A stretch of DNA of 64,000 nt from Lachancea mirantina. Its lineage: Eukaryota > Ascomycota > Saccharomycetes > Saccharomycetales > Saccharomycetaceae. The notes below the pieces were generated by a model. The model ran no database searches. It was not told the DNA's origin and saw nothing but the letters and a program-made list of their open reading frames with translations. This document shows, piece by piece, positions 49,787 through 60,097 of this stretch. Numbering within the stretch: the first letter of the stretch is position 1; each line of letters opens with the position of its first letter. The position numbers were made by a program, and so were the translations under genes. The DNA lies in the NCBI GenBank assembly GCA_900074745.1, contig LT598464.1, positions 558,001 through 622,000 on the forward strand. The letters run 5' to 3'.

Positions 49787-50686
49787 ATGAGCTCAACTAC
49801 AACGCAACAGGTTTCTGCTGGGTACTCGCAACAACCGAGTCTTCCGTTGTCCGCAAGCGACGAACCTGTGTCGTGCAAGCAAGGCGTGCACAACTTGGCG
49901 TTTGGTGGACTAGAATACGTCAACAAGAAACCTCAATTTGCTACGAAAGAAGAAGAGCGTCGTCACATGCTGGAACACATGGCAGGAGCGTTCCGGGTTT
50001 TTGGTAGAAAAGGGTATGCAGAGGGCACAGCCGGCCACATCTCTGTCAGAGACCCAATAGACCCTGAGACTTTCTGGATCAACCCGTTGGGACGTCATTT
50101 CTCGCTGATGCGAGTCTCGGATCTTGTACACGTCGACTCCGACGGGAACATCTTACCCGACGGAAACCAGGCCGTGATTAACCGGGCCGGTTTCAAGATT
50201 CACTCGCATTTGCATCAGGCAAGGCCCAACGTGAACGCTGCGTGTCACACGCATACGGTCAACGGTAAGGCTTGGTCTGCGTTTGGACGTGAACTGGACA
50301 TGCTGAACCAGGACGCATGCATGTTCTACAAGAAACATACCGTGTACCGCAATTTTGGAGGAGTGGTACTTGAGGACGAAGAAGGGCAACGATTGGCTAC
50401 TGCCTTGGGCGACCACAAAGCCATCATTTTGCAGAACCACGGTCTCTTGACCGTGGGTGAGACGATCGACGAGGCTGCGTACTTGTTCACGCTTATGGAA
50501 AGAACTTGTGAAGTTCAATTGCAAGTCGAGATGGCTGAACGCGCTGGATTGCCCAAAAAGATCATTCCGGACACAGAGGCCTATTACACTTACTTCAACA
50601 CTTCCGATCCGGAAACTTTATACACCGAGTTTCAGCCAGACTACGATTTGGAGCTTGAACTCACCAACAGTGCCTTTTTGAAATGA
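49787..50686 (+). CDS. Class II aldolase/adducin domain protein
   Basis: The 299-residue protein carries one class II aldolase/adducin head domain from about residue 60 to 270. Zinc-type histidines appear in KIHSHLHQ and CHTHTVNGKAWSAFG, with the third in ILQNHGLLTVGETIDEA. The glycine-rich GTAGHISVRDP near residue 85 is the phosphate/substrate loop. The first 50 residues are Ser/Thr/Gln-rich and unlikely to fold. Family members act on sugar phosphates (fuculose-1-phosphate or ribulose-5-phosphate type), but fungal members of this subgroup are mostly uncharacterised. S. cerevisiae has no close relative that I recall. It follows the MFS gene on the same strand by 418 bp, so the two might work together; that is inference. 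Confidence 0.87.
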   Translation: MSSTTTQQVSAGYSQQPSLPLSASDEPVSCKQGVHNLAFGGLEYVNKKPQFATKEEERRHMLEHMAGAFRVFGRKGYAEGTAGHISVRDPIDPETFWINPLGRHFSLMRVSDLVHVDSDGNILPDGNQAVINRAGFKIHSHLHQARPNVNAACHTHTVNGKAWSAFGRELDMLNQDACMFYKKHTVYRNFGGVVLEDEEGQRLATALGDHKAIILQNHGLLTVGETIDEAAYLFTLMERTCEVQLQVEMAERAGLPKKIIPDTEAYYTYFNTSDPETLYTEFQPDYDLELELTNSAFLK

Positions 50687-51146
50687 ACCCCTTGCGTTTG
50701 CTATGAGGTAATTTGCTATGTATCGATGATTATATTTTGTGTTGCACAACTCTGCTTACCCGTTTATGGGCATTACAGTTACAATTCCTGCGCTTTCCGA
50801 AATAGACCGCATTATATCAACTTTTGATCAAATCTTGATCAAAAAACCTCCGGAAAAAGCACAATTTTGAAGGCTTCGACTTATATTCTGTTTAACTAGG
50901 CCTCGATGAGTCAAACCTGGACGATTTCCGGTTTTTTTCCAATGCTTCTGCTCAAGTTTCTATATATGGCTTTTTTTTCAATATTTAGGTTGATCCCCGC
51001 AATTAATTAATCTTAAGGGTCCTTGACACCTTTCAAATAAGTGGAACTCCAAAGGAAAGCGAATGACTTACAACGCCCACCTCAGCAATAACTCACCCTT
51101 CTTTCAGAGTGAACACCCTTATATGCGAATTAGATAACCAAGCCGA
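50687..51146. other. Aldolase-F-box intergenic region
   Basis: No gene. It holds the perfect inverted repeat at 50822-50844, a Gcn4-type TGAGTCA near 50909-50915, and T-rich tracts. A TTTCCGAAA word at 50793 recalls CDEIII of centromeres, but the rest of a centromere is missing. Confidence 0.45.
50822..50844. repeat. Perfect 10-bp inverted repeat
   Basis: TTTTGATCAA at 50822-50831 and TTGATCAAAA at 50835-50844 are perfect inverted arms around ATC. Each arm also holds the palindrome TTGATCAA. It lies about 135 bp past the aldolase stop. It could be an RNA hairpin at a 3' end or a paired protein site. Confidence 0.6.
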
Positions 51147-52631
51147 ATGGAAACGATGGGTTCTAAAGACAAGAATAGCATCGTAAACGCCAATGAAGTT
51201 AAACCTTCGACAACGAGCGTATCAGCTCTACCGGTGGAAATCGTTAATCTGATACTTGAACAGCTAGAAAAAGACAACAGAGGTGAAATAACAGATATTT
51301 ACAACTGGCTCTTAGCCCTTGGAGATTCGAATCCAGGTGCCTCCCGACGTATTCGAGAACAAGTAGCTATTTGGAAATTAGGTAAATCCGAAAGCCAGAT
51401 CCTGAACATTTTGGAAATTGAGAATGGAACTAATTGCCTTGAACAAGGTGTTACTGACGTACCACTTCGTTGTTCTCAGTTGGCAGTTTTTATCGACAAT
51501 GAGTGGCTCAATTCGGACGTTGTTGAGGAAATGTTAATTGTGCCACCTAATATAAAGGTGAACTTAATATACATGTGCAGTCCACACAGAAAATCCCTCC
51601 AATGGCTTCATGGTAGACTGAATGCCAAGATTAAAAACTGGCCATGTTTGTCAGTTTTAGTCCAAGAATTTCCGATAAATGCCGTCTACGCCCCTGCGGA
51701 ATTTGAGTTACTTACCCATCGGTACTTTGAGCAGCAACTTTTTGAAAATCTCGTTTTCTTCAACGTCGAAAAGCTTGTGTTGCAAGAGGATTCTTTGAGG
51801 AACTTTTTAGAAACTTGCGGTAGTGAAAAGGGAAGTGGAAATAAATTCGTTAGTTCGACACAAATGAGTGCTAATTTACGTTCCTACTTGAATATGCGTA
51901 TATCCTTGCCTCATTTGATAAAATTGGAATTTCAAGACAAAAACAAGAAAGAGTCATTAAATTACATTGACCTTAATAGCATAGTGCGTACAAAAATTGG
52001 CACCAATGCCTTCACGTTGACTGATTATTTCAAAGTTCACTCATTCAGTACTTGGCATATGCCCTCTATTTTGCGTTTTTCGGGGCATCAGTTTATATAT
52101 GACCAGCAAGAAACTGGAATCCCAGAGTGGAGAGCGCTAATAATCAAATCGGGCAACGGTGCTTTGTCCCATATGAACGTATCGCTATTTCCTAAAGGCG
52201 TCAAGGAATCCAAAATGATTGGATGGCTCCCAATTGATGAGCTTTTAGAAAAAGGTAGAAATAGCTATAGCCCTTTGATATGTTTGCGAAGCCCTTCCAT
52301 AGAAACATTGCATTTAGGACTTTCCATGTGGAAGAAGGCAGGCAACATCAAACTGAGTGGACTTTACTTACCAAATTTAAAGCGATTGACAGTGAGTGGT
52401 TCTGGCGCATGGCCCGATTATCAAGCCAAAAGTGGCATTGATGAATTATTTTTGGTCACTTTCTCGTCTTGGAACGATCTATCTAAGTGCAATTCTCTCA
52501 AGTGCTGCCGCCTAATGAGGACATCAACTGTCCTGAGCATCCAAAATTTAAAGGAAGAGCTTCCAGCTTTGGAAACATCGAAGTTCAGAGCTTATGTCGA
52601 TGATCGACAAGAGTATATTCCAGTCGACTGA
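51147..52631 (+). CDS. F-box/leucine-rich-repeat-like protein, function unknown
   Basis: The 494-residue protein is not recognised as any named gene. Residues 25-42 (SALPVEIVNLILEQLEKD) fit the F-box start pattern LPxEIxxxILxxL. The C-terminal part has irregular leucine-rich stretches such as IETLHLGLSMWKK, LYLPNLKRLTVSGSG and IDELFLVTF, as in LRR substrate-binding halves of F-box proteins. If the F-box is real it would bind Skp1 in an SCF ubiquitin ligase. The gene is AT-richer than the aldolase and MFS genes. It lacks the conserved neighbours of known yeast F-box genes and belongs to the island. Confidence 0.7.
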   Translation: METMGSKDKNSIVNANEVKPSTTSVSALPVEIVNLILEQLEKDNRGEITDIYNWLLALGDSNPGASRRIREQVAIWKLGKSESQILNILEIENGTNCLEQGVTDVPLRCSQLAVFIDNEWLNSDVVEEMLIVPPNIKVNLIYMCSPHRKSLQWLHGRLNAKIKNWPCLSVLVQEFPINAVYAPAEFELLTHRYFEQQLFENLVFFNVEKLVLQEDSLRNFLETCGSEKGSGNKFVSSTQMSANLRSYLNMRISLPHLIKLEFQDKNKKESLNYIDLNSIVRTKIGTNAFTLTDYFKVHSFSTWHMPSILRFSGHQFIYDQQETGIPEWRALIIKSGNGALSHMNVSLFPKGVKESKMIGWLPIDELLEKGRNSYSPLICLRSPSIETLHLGLSMWKKAGNIKLSGLYLPNLKRLTVSGSGAWPDYQAKSGIDELFLVTFSSWNDLSKCNSLKCCRLMRTSTVLSIQNLKEELPALETSKFRAYVDDRQEYIPVD

Positions 52632-52939
52632 TGAATCGCAGCTCTCTTCGAAATTAGAAATAGGAATATCTGCGTGAAAGGCCTTGCAAACCAGAAAAAA
52701 GGTAGTCGCTACCAATGAAACGAAGCTTGGATGAATTCGATACTCGAGCTTAGTGTCAAGTCAGTATCTCTACAGCCTAGTCGGTATCCAACAAAGTCCG
52801 TATATGATTATTACTCGACCTTATACTTGGATACTTATTAAACAATTTTTAATACCTATTTGCTACATTAGATTCAACAACTTCGTGAACCCTTCGTATG
52901 CAATTTAAAGGTCAAACGGTTGAAGTTGTTTCAATACTT

Positions 52940-53260
52940 ATGATTGCCGGGTTGATCTATTTTAAAAGAAGTGCGAGATAAGTGACTTAATATCACGTGA
53001 TTATGATGACAAAATAACACATTTAAGCTAGAATCAATCCAGGAATCGATATGAATTCAAAGAACCCAGTGATGGCGATGAAACCACAAGTCCACCATTT
53101 TTTTATACAGAGAGATAAGGGATCGACGAAAATAATATTACAATAATAGTAGCCGACGTGGCCATTCTAAAAGGGGTTCCCTTGTATCAAGGAGGGATAT
53201 AAATAATAAGTGTCGGGTATACTAACTAAGAATCTATTACAAAAAAGATACGAAGTAAGT
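52940..53260 (+). repeat. Old LTR-like copy (partial)
   Basis: The plus strand reads GTGCGAGATAAGTGAC, ATATCACGTGATTATGATGAC, and later GAGGGATATAAATAATAAG, the same order as the 5' word and TATA part of the other copies. The 3' part is not recognisable. A strongly diverged, broken fossil with approximate ends. Confidence 0.4.
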
Positions 53261-53396
53261 AACCAGATTGAAAGCTTGATACCGACTATGTTTAACCTCG
53301 TTAATTCGAGTACATATATATATACTTGTTAAAAGTGGAGGGTGGTTGGAAACCGCCGTGTTAAACACTATATCTAGCATCCCTGACACCAGGTGT

Positions 53397-53429
53397 TACT
53401 CACTGTGTACTCATTGGGTACTCATTCCG
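53397..53429. repeat. 11-bp tandem repeat, three copies
   Basis: TACTCACTGTG, TACTCATTGGG and TACTCATTCCG follow head to tail, sharing TACTCAYT. More TACTCA/GACTCA words occur up to 53460. It lies about 200 bp before DDP1. Confidence 0.6.
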
Positions 53430-53592
53430 TAAAGGGCGACTTTACTCACTTACGACTCACCCGTTTGAAGTGAGTGGGTATCTGATCGCTCACTATTCAA
53501 GCATGATCATATATGAAGGACAGACATCAAGTTCAAGGTCGTGGATTCTAGAAACCCATTGGTGATCTGTCCACCATCGTTTTGTAGCGTAA

Positions 53593-54177
<585 letters not shown>

Positions 54178-54212
54178 CTTCAAGCTTTTCTGTTTTAGTG
54201 TATATATCATTC

Positions 54213-55127
54213 TTATTTGGGACCTCCTAACAGTCCCGAAAGGATATCTTGCATGAAATTGACCGGTTTTTGGACCTTGATACCAAAATATTCTTGGCCC
54301 AAATAGTCTAGTTGCGCAGAATATTTCTGTATGGAACCGGCGTAATGGGTTTTCAAACTATTGAAAAGTTCTGCATTTTGGGTCTGACAAACGAGCACCA
54401 ACTGTTGAAGAAAGTTAAGTTCAGCACTGTCAGCAAAGTAGATCATTTGAAACCCATTTTTGTCGATTACTTCGTGTTGAGGATTGTATTTCTCGATAAA
54501 CAAGTTCAAAAACCTGGTCTTAGCAACGTAACACCATTCAAAATTGCCAATGAAAAGATAATTGAAAATTGGACGGGAAACAAAGTCTCCCGCGGCACCA
54601 ACATCACTGGCTTGTTCAAACCAGTTCCATATCAAATCCACGTATTTTTCGACAGAATCCTGTGTACCTAGGACAAGGTATCGTTCAGCCTCATAAACCA
54701 AACCTGCGTCCATCAATTTCGCACCGATCACAGAATGCAAATATGGATCTCCATATTTGAAATCACCATGTTTCACGGACCAATTGTTCATCCCTGTGAC
54801 AACGTCCTTCAAATTTGGCTCTTCTGGATCTAATCCGGCCAATAATTGTACCAAACGAGCCACGGAAATTTCGTTACTTTCAATTTCCGCCTGCTCATAC
54901 ACTTCCAGCAAATAGAAAATCAAATCTGTAGCAGATCCACCCTGTTTAGCATTCAAAAATGACTGAGCACCTTGACTAATTAAATCAATTGCTTGTTCAT
55001 AGTTCTTACTCCGTATGTATCGGTTTGCGATAGTTCGAAGTGTCTGATGAGCCTCATAGTAATCTTTAGCTTGGATTCGAGCTTCAAATCTCGCCAAAGT
55101 CTTGGCTAACTTGGCATTCGTAGCCAT
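54213..55127 (-). CDS. GET4: GET pathway protein Get4
   Basis: Get4 with Get5 links Sgt2 to Get3 and so hands tail-anchored membrane proteins to the GET insertion route in the cytosol. I set the start at the ATG at 55127 ([15 protein letters not shown]), giving 304 residues (312 in yeast); the frame is open further to a TTG at 55187. The alpha-helical repeat sequence includes [40 protein letters not shown] and [17 protein letters not shown]. The end [13 protein letters not shown]-like C terminus ([11 protein letters not shown]) also agrees. It diverges from SEY1 with a spacer of 105 bp. Confidence 0.96.
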   Translation of the reverse strand: MATNAKLAKTLARFEARIQAKDYYEAHQTLRTIANRYIRSKNYEQAIDLISQGAQSFLNAKQGGSATDLIFYLLEVYEQAEIESNEISVARLVQLLAGLDPEEPNLKDVVTGMNNWSVKHGDFKYGDPYLHSVIGAKLMDAGLVYEAERYLVLGTQDSVEKYVDLIWNWFEQASDVGAAGDFVSRPIFNYLFIGNFEWCYVAKTRFLNLFIEKYNPQHEVIDKNGFQMIYFADSAELNFLQQLVLVCQTQNAELFNSLKTHYAGSIQKYSAQLDYLGQEYFGIKVQKPVNFMQDILSGLLGGPK

Positions 55128-55232
55128 TATAATTAGTCTTCTTAAGCTGTTATATATGGTGAGTTTCGATTGTATTAGAAAAATCAAAATTCATTTCTGA
55201 ACTTGACCTTTAATTAAGAACATTACTAGAAA

Positions 55233-57599
55233 ATGGAGGAACCAGAACAAGCTGAGCAAGCCATTCAGCTGATCAATGAGAACAAGGAATTCAATGCTGA
55301 GACGTTAGCACGGTTCAATAAATATGTGGGTGGAAGAGACGTTGGATTTGGGTACCATGTTATATCGGTTTTCGGGTCTCAATCTAGTGGGAAATCCACG
55401 CTTTTGAATGCTCTTTTCAGAACGAAATTTGACACTATGAATGCTCAAGTGAAACGACAACAAACTACGAAGGGCATTTGGTTGGGTCATACCAGAAATG
55501 TGGCTGTTTCTGTGGCGAAATCTGCTGGAAATGATGATTCTACGAGGGTAAACGAGGATCTATTTGTATTGGATGTGGAAGGTTCTGACGGTGCTGAAAG
55601 AGGTGAGGATCAAGATTTTGAACGTAAAGCGGCGCTTTTTGCTATTGCTGTGTCCGAAGTGCTTATAGTGAATATGTGGGAACAACAAGTTGGGCTTTAT
55701 CAAGGTAATAATATGGCTCTTTTGAAAACGGTTTTCGAAGTTAATCTTTCACTTTTTGGCCAAAATAAGGACAATCATAAGATGCTTTTGCTGTTTGTCA
55801 TTCGGGACCACGTGGGTGTGACGCCGTTGACAAGTTTGAAGGAAACTTTGGAAACGGAATTGAATGATATTTGGAGCCAATTGGCCAAACCAGCCGGGAC
55901 AGAACATTTGAAGTTGCAAGATTTCTTTGATTTGGAATTCACCGCTCTGGCACACAAATTGTTACAACCAGAAGAATTTATCAAAGGTGTCGAATCTTTG
56001 GGTGACGCTTTTACCTCAAAAGATAGCACGACCGGATATTTGAATCCCCAATACCATCATAATTTGCCGCTGGATGGCTGGATTATGTATGCAGAGAACT
56101 GTTGGGACCTTATTGAAACTAACAAGGACTTAGATTTGCCCACACAGCAAATTTTGGTCGCGAAATTCAAGACCGAGGAAATCGCAAATCAAGCGTTCCA
56201 AAATTTCGAGGAAAATTACCACGTAGATTTGAAAAAAGACACGACGGCCTCTGAACTGGCAGAACAGTTGAAATCATTGAAACGAGGTTGTTTTGAAGAT
56301 TACGATGCGTTTGCGTCCAGATACGTTCGATCCGTATATCAGGAACAAAGGAAACAATTAAGCATCAAGACCGAAAACAAGATTAAGACTACTTTGGCTG
56401 AATATTTTGCGAACTTGTCTGAGCAAGTTCTAGAAGAGCTCACTTTAAAGATTACGGCCAAGAACAAACAAACGTTTGCCGATAAGACGAATGTCGCCAA
56501 AAAATTCGCACTCGATAAATTTAGAAGCAGTGCACAAGTATTCACCACTAGAGAACTTGTGACATCTTTGGGTGAAGAGATAAGCAATTTTGAAATTTCC
56601 GTCGAAAAGGTCATTTCAGATGAACGCGACAAGGAATCTAACCATATAATCGCGCGTGCGGGCAAAAAAATTCATTTGGGAATCAAGGAGGAAATCTTCT
56701 TTTTATTAGCACACCCACAACCGGATCTTTGGGATCAAGTTCTCGCCAAGTTCAACGAACTATGGAAGGATTCTTTAAAAAATTTCGAGACTGGGATTGA
56801 TCAGAAATACGATTTTGGTCTAGAATTGTCCGAGTCGAAAGACGCAGAAATTAGGGATTCTGTGCGGTCAAAGGCCTGGACGGTACTGTACGAATTGGTA
56901 CATGATTACTTATCGGAAGACAACGTAGTGACCATTTTGAGAGAGAAATTCGAAAATTTATTCCGGTTTGATGAGAACGACTCACCAAGGTTATGGAAAA
57001 ATGAGGAAGAAATTGATTCCATTTTCCGAGTTGCCCGAGAAAAGGCTTATCAGGTACTTGACATATTGGCAATTGCTTCAACGACAGATGGCGTTGAGTT
57101 GGTACCTGATGTACCTTTGAGAGACGGGGACGGCAACATGGACCTCGAGCAAGATTTCGAAGACGACGAAGGTGTATACCACAGCAAACGGTTTGCACAT
57201 ATTTTGTCCAATTCTCAAAAAGCGAGAATATTGCAAAAGTTCAAAAGACAAGCCAACACCACTGTCATTGAGGCTAAACGATCCACGATCAAAACGACGA
57301 CACGTATCCCATTATACATTTATGCCCTTCTTGTCGCCCTTGGTTGGAATGAGTTCCTCATTGTCATTCGCAACCCATTGTTCGTGACATTGTTACTCAT
57401 TCTTGGCGTCGCATTTTATTTTGTACAAAAGTTCAATCTATGGGCTCCAATCATCAACGTGGCAGAACTAGCCGTCAGTGAAACGCGGCAAGTAGTCAAA
57501 GATAGGCTTAGAGGTTTACTACTCGAAGAACCTAAAAAAATACCTGTTGAACAAGACAAAGTTTCAGAGGAATTTGAAATGCAAGAGTTTGCTCAATGA
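55233..57599 (+). CDS. SEY1: ER membrane-fusing dynamin-like GTPase Sey1 (atlastin counterpart)
   Basis: Sey1 tethers and fuses ER tubules. The 788-residue protein (776 in yeast) has the P-loop GSQSSGKST at residues 48-56, the switch region QTTKGIW, G3 as LDVEGSDG, and G4 as the RD motif in VIRDHVG. A long helical bundle follows up to about residue 670. Two closely spaced hydrophobic segments, starting near [13 protein letters not shown] and [18 protein letters not shown], form the ER hairpin. A short cytosolic tail with an amphipathic helix ends the protein. YOR165W position agrees. Confidence 0.97.
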   Translation: MEEPEQAEQAIQLINENKEFNAETLARFNKYVGGRDVGFGYHVISVFGSQSSGKSTLLNALFRTKFDTMNAQVKRQQTTKGIWLGHTRNVAVSVAKSAGNDDSTRVNEDLFVLDVEGSDGAERGEDQDFERKAALFAIAVSEVLIVNMWEQQVGLYQGNNMALLKTVFEVNLSLFGQNKDNHKMLLLFVIRDHVGVTPLTSLKETLETELNDIWSQLAKPAGTEHLKLQDFFDLEFTALAHKLLQPEEFIKGVESLGDAFTSKDSTTGYLNPQYHHNLPLDGWIMYAENCWDLIETNKDLDLPTQQILVAKFKTEEIANQAFQNFEENYHVDLKKDTTASELAEQLKSLKRGCFEDYDAFASRYVRSVYQEQRKQLSIKTENKIKTTLAEYFANLSEQVLEELTLKITAKNKQTFADKTNVAKKFALDKFRSSAQVFTTRELVTSLGEEISNFEISVEKVISDERDKESNHIIARAGKKIHLGIKEEIFFLLAHPQPDLWDQVLAKFNELWKDSLKNFETGIDQKYDFGLELSESKDAEIRDSVRSKAWTVLYELVHDYLSEDNVVTILREKFENLFRFDENDSPRLWKNEEEIDSIFRVAREKAYQVLDILAIASTTDGVELVPDVPLRDGDGNMDLEQDFEDDEGVYHSKRFAHILSNSQKARILQKFKRQANTTVIEAKRSTIKTTTRIPLYIYALLVALGWNEFLIVIRNPLFVTLLLILGVAFYFVQKFNLWAPIINVAELAVSETRQVVKDRLRGLLLEEPKKIPVEQDKVSEEFEMQEFAQ

Positions 57600-57801
57600 A
57601 AGAGAAATCGAGTTCACAATTCTCTTCAAAGTGCCCTTGGTAATGCGGTCGTTGATACGTATAGATATGAATTAGTCTCCCATACCACGTTTCTCCCTAT
57701 AATCGTATTTCTCTTATATATACGTGTACCTATTGAAAGGCTAACTTAATTATTTGAACTTTCCGCAAAGAAAAGCATATTAGCCAAAACTTAGAAAATT
57801 A

Positions 57802-58803
57802 ATGAATCTCGTCAAAAGTCTCGCTGGAGCCTCTGGGCAATGGCAACATTATTTAATGGACAATGTTCCTTATCTTGGTCAAGTCATTGAGTGCGATTTG
57901 ATTTTTATAATGTGCAGGGCTTCTTCTTCAGAAATTCGGTGTATTCAAATTGGTGAACCTCGGGTTAAAGAGCAAGCCCTCACACAAGGTTTCGATGAAT
58001 CTTCCACCAGTGACTTGTATACACGTTTTCTAGCTGCCATTAGAGTCCCGACTGATGATCTTCATATATATAAGCAGGCGAACAGTGTAGCCTTTGAGCT
58101 GTGTGTTACCCAGGACATCAGATTGCACCTTAAATTTAAATGCATTGACCTCCATCCAGAGACGAGGATTCAAATTTACAGATCAATTGCGTGTTCACGT
58201 ACCAGGGATGTCAACTTCATGAACAGTGCATTTCAAAGCTTGTTGTCAGTAATTACAAGGAAAGATGAGGCCCTGCGATATTTGAAAGACACCATTAAAG
58301 ACTTAGGATACAACAGCGTGCTTCAAAAATGGGCACCACCAGGTTCGTTGAATGAGATTGTCTCAGATGAATTTGAAGTTGAACGTTGGTGTCGAAATTA
58401 TGTCCATTCTTTGCTGAGTTCCACACAAGGTTTGAATTCACTGTCATCTGCCGAGAAAAATTCCAAGATTCTCACAAGATTGTATTCCGAGGTCCACTCT
58501 TGTGAATCTGTAACTATAAAAGGGAGACGACGCTTGTCAGGTGGCTTGAATGATGTCACTTCAATGGACAGTTTTCAAGACAGTTTCAATAGTCTCGATG
58601 AGGGAGCCACATCTGTTACTGACGAAAGTCAGTCGACTAGAGAAGAGGGCAACGAATTCAATTCTGCTCCTAGGACCAGTCAACAGTTACTTCCACCGGT
58701 TGAGGAAGAGACACTTTCCGAAGGGAACGAGGCTGGCTCTGGGGCCGAAACGTCACCTTCCAAGAAAAAACGAAGATTTGGCAAAATAAAATCAGACGAT
58801 TGA
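57802..58803 (+). CDS. NEJ1: Non-homologous end joining factor Nej1 (XLF counterpart)
   Basis: Nej1 works with Dnl4-Lif1 in ligating double-strand breaks. The 333-residue protein (342 in yeast) has the XLF layout: a beta-rich head domain to about residue 130, a coiled-coil stalk (ITRKDEALRYLKDTIKDLG) with the conserved LQKWAPPGS, then a disordered Ser/Glu-rich tail ending in a basic patch SPSKKKRRFGKIK that resembles the Ku/DNA-binding end. Overall identity is low, as usual for Nej1. Position is strong evidence: NEJ1 (YLR265C) lies next to RPS28B and RED1 in S. cerevisiae, and here it is between SEY1 and SWT1/RPS28. In S. cerevisiae it is repressed in a/alpha diploids; I saw no clear a1-alpha2 site here. 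Confidence 0.85.
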   Translation: MNLVKSLAGASGQWQHYLMDNVPYLGQVIECDLIFIMCRASSSEIRCIQIGEPRVKEQALTQGFDESSTSDLYTRFLAAIRVPTDDLHIYKQANSVAFELCVTQDIRLHLKFKCIDLHPETRIQIYRSIACSRTRDVNFMNSAFQSLLSVITRKDEALRYLKDTIKDLGYNSVLQKWAPPGSLNEIVSDEFEVERWCRNYVHSLLSSTQGLNSLSSAEKNSKILTRLYSEVHSCESVTIKGRRRLSGGLNDVTSMDSFQDSFNSLDEGATSVTDESQSTREEGNEFNSAPRTSQQLLPPVEEETLSEGNEAGSGAETSPSKKKRRFGKIKSDD

Positions 58804-58813
58804 CCACTGGCGA

Positions 58814-60097
58814 TTATGTTTGACTTGGCTCGTTTACGCTTGAGCGCCATCTCTTGACCAAAGTCTGCAGTGCATCTTTTTGTCTCTGATCGTGACTTAC
58901 ATAGAGACTTTCAAGCACGAAGGTCCAAAACTGTACGAAGTCCGCCTGTTCTCTCGGATTTGTTGGAATGCGCGTCAAACCTTCCGGCAGAGATTTCCAG
59001 GTCTTCACGTCAAGCTGATTTCGATGGAAATATTGACTGAATGTTGAAAGCCAAAACTTGGCAATGCATCGGCTTGCATCCTTGAGAGTGTGCAGTTTAT
59101 TTCTATCATAATCTAGCAGTTCGAGGTCGTCCCCGTATTCGTGAACCATTACTGTTTCAACTGCGCCCAAAACTATGCTGGATATCTCGTTGTGAAAGGT
59201 GGAATAAGTCTGGCCACTAGTTATCGTAGAAATATCCTGTCTTGGCAACTCATTTATCTCTTTCGGTTGTAAGTTGTTACCGGCAAGGCCTCGATTTTCA
59301 TACATAGTTCTTCCCGCGATCAGCTCCGCCGTCATACCCTTTCTGTAGGATATGGTAGGAATCTCATCAGTGAGCGCTTTCAAGCACAAGTTTTTGTCAT
59401 TCGAGAGAAGAACTACGAATCGGTTTAGACGCGCCTTGAAGTACATGCAACAGTCCAAAATCGAGTCGTCCTTGCTGCTTTGGAAATCGAGTCTCTGAGC
59501 AAGTCGTTGTCCTACAACCCCGGAATCGAGGTCTGCAAGGTTTCGATAGAGCCAGTCATTGGCTTTGCGAGCAAGCAATCCGATGCTCTGACCGCCCTGC
59601 GAGCTCCATTCCCCATTTTTAGAAGGTAGTACAATTTTTTCAGAGTTTTTCAGGCCGTCAAGCTCCTGTATCACAGTTCGCGGCACTACAATCTGGTGAT
59701 TGAATTCCGAACTCAATGCTCGAAGTCTTTCCAAAGTGTTCAAGTGCGAAATTATGAAATTTGTGTCTAGGACGAAAATTGTTACAAAATCGCGCTTTTC
59801 GATCACCGGATCGGTGTCCATGGCGTCCTGGGATGCGTCCAGGGATGCCAAAGACCCAGCTTTCCTCTGCTCTGCGAGATAACTAGAAAGCTCCTGTGTG
59901 GTATGATCATCGTCTATCTCCATTGCTGCATCCCCATCAGCATCAAAGTCACCCAACTGATCCCCCTGGTTATTGTCATCTGGCCGAGGCTTGGCCAGAA
60001 GCTTGTCAATGTCATCCACGGTGTATTTTTTAGTCCTCCGGGAAATGGCATGCTGATCGCTTAAAGAGTCAATTTTTTTCGCGAATCTCGAATCCAT
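58814..60097 (-). CDS. SWT1: Nuclear PIN-domain RNA endonuclease Swt1
   Basis: Swt1 is an endonuclease in mRNP quality control near nuclear pores. The 427-residue protein (458 in yeast) has a basic N terminus followed by an acidic low-complexity part (DGDAAMEIDDD). The PIN domain starts at FVLDTNFIISHLN with catalytic Asp111 and continues through VVPRTVIQELDGLKNS, DDSILDCCMYFK and LLSNDKNLCLKAL, supplying the further acidic residues. A helical C-terminal domain follows. YOR166C order between SEY1 and RPS28A agrees. It converges with NEJ1 with only 10 bp between stops. Confidence 0.94.
   Translation of the reverse strand: MDSRFAKKIDSLSDQHAISRRTKKYTVDDIDKLLAKPRPDDNNQGDQLGDFDADGDAAMEIDDDHTTQELSSYLAEQRKAGSLASLDASQDAMDTDPVIEKRDFVTIFVLDTNFIISHLNTLERLRALSSEFNHQIVVPRTVIQELDGLKNSEKIVLPSKNGEWSSQGGQSIGLLARKANDWLYRNLADLDSGVVGQRLAQRLDFQSSKDDSILDCCMYFKARLNRFVVLLSNDKNLCLKALTDEIPTISYRKGMTAELIAGRTMYENRGLAGNNLQPKEINELPRQDISTITSGQTYSTFHNEISSIVLGAVETVMVHEYGDDLELLDYDRNKLHTLKDASRCIAKFWLSTFSQYFHRNQLDVKTWKSLPEGLTRIPTNPREQADFVQFWTFVLESLYVSHDQRQKDALQTLVKRWRSSVNEPSQT

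Noticed and set aside
50780-50830. Possible centromere: TTTCCGAAA word resembling CDEIII
   Set aside because: There is no CDEI-AT-rich-CDEII arrangement next to it, and the bases around CCGAA do not fit the wider CDEIII consensus.
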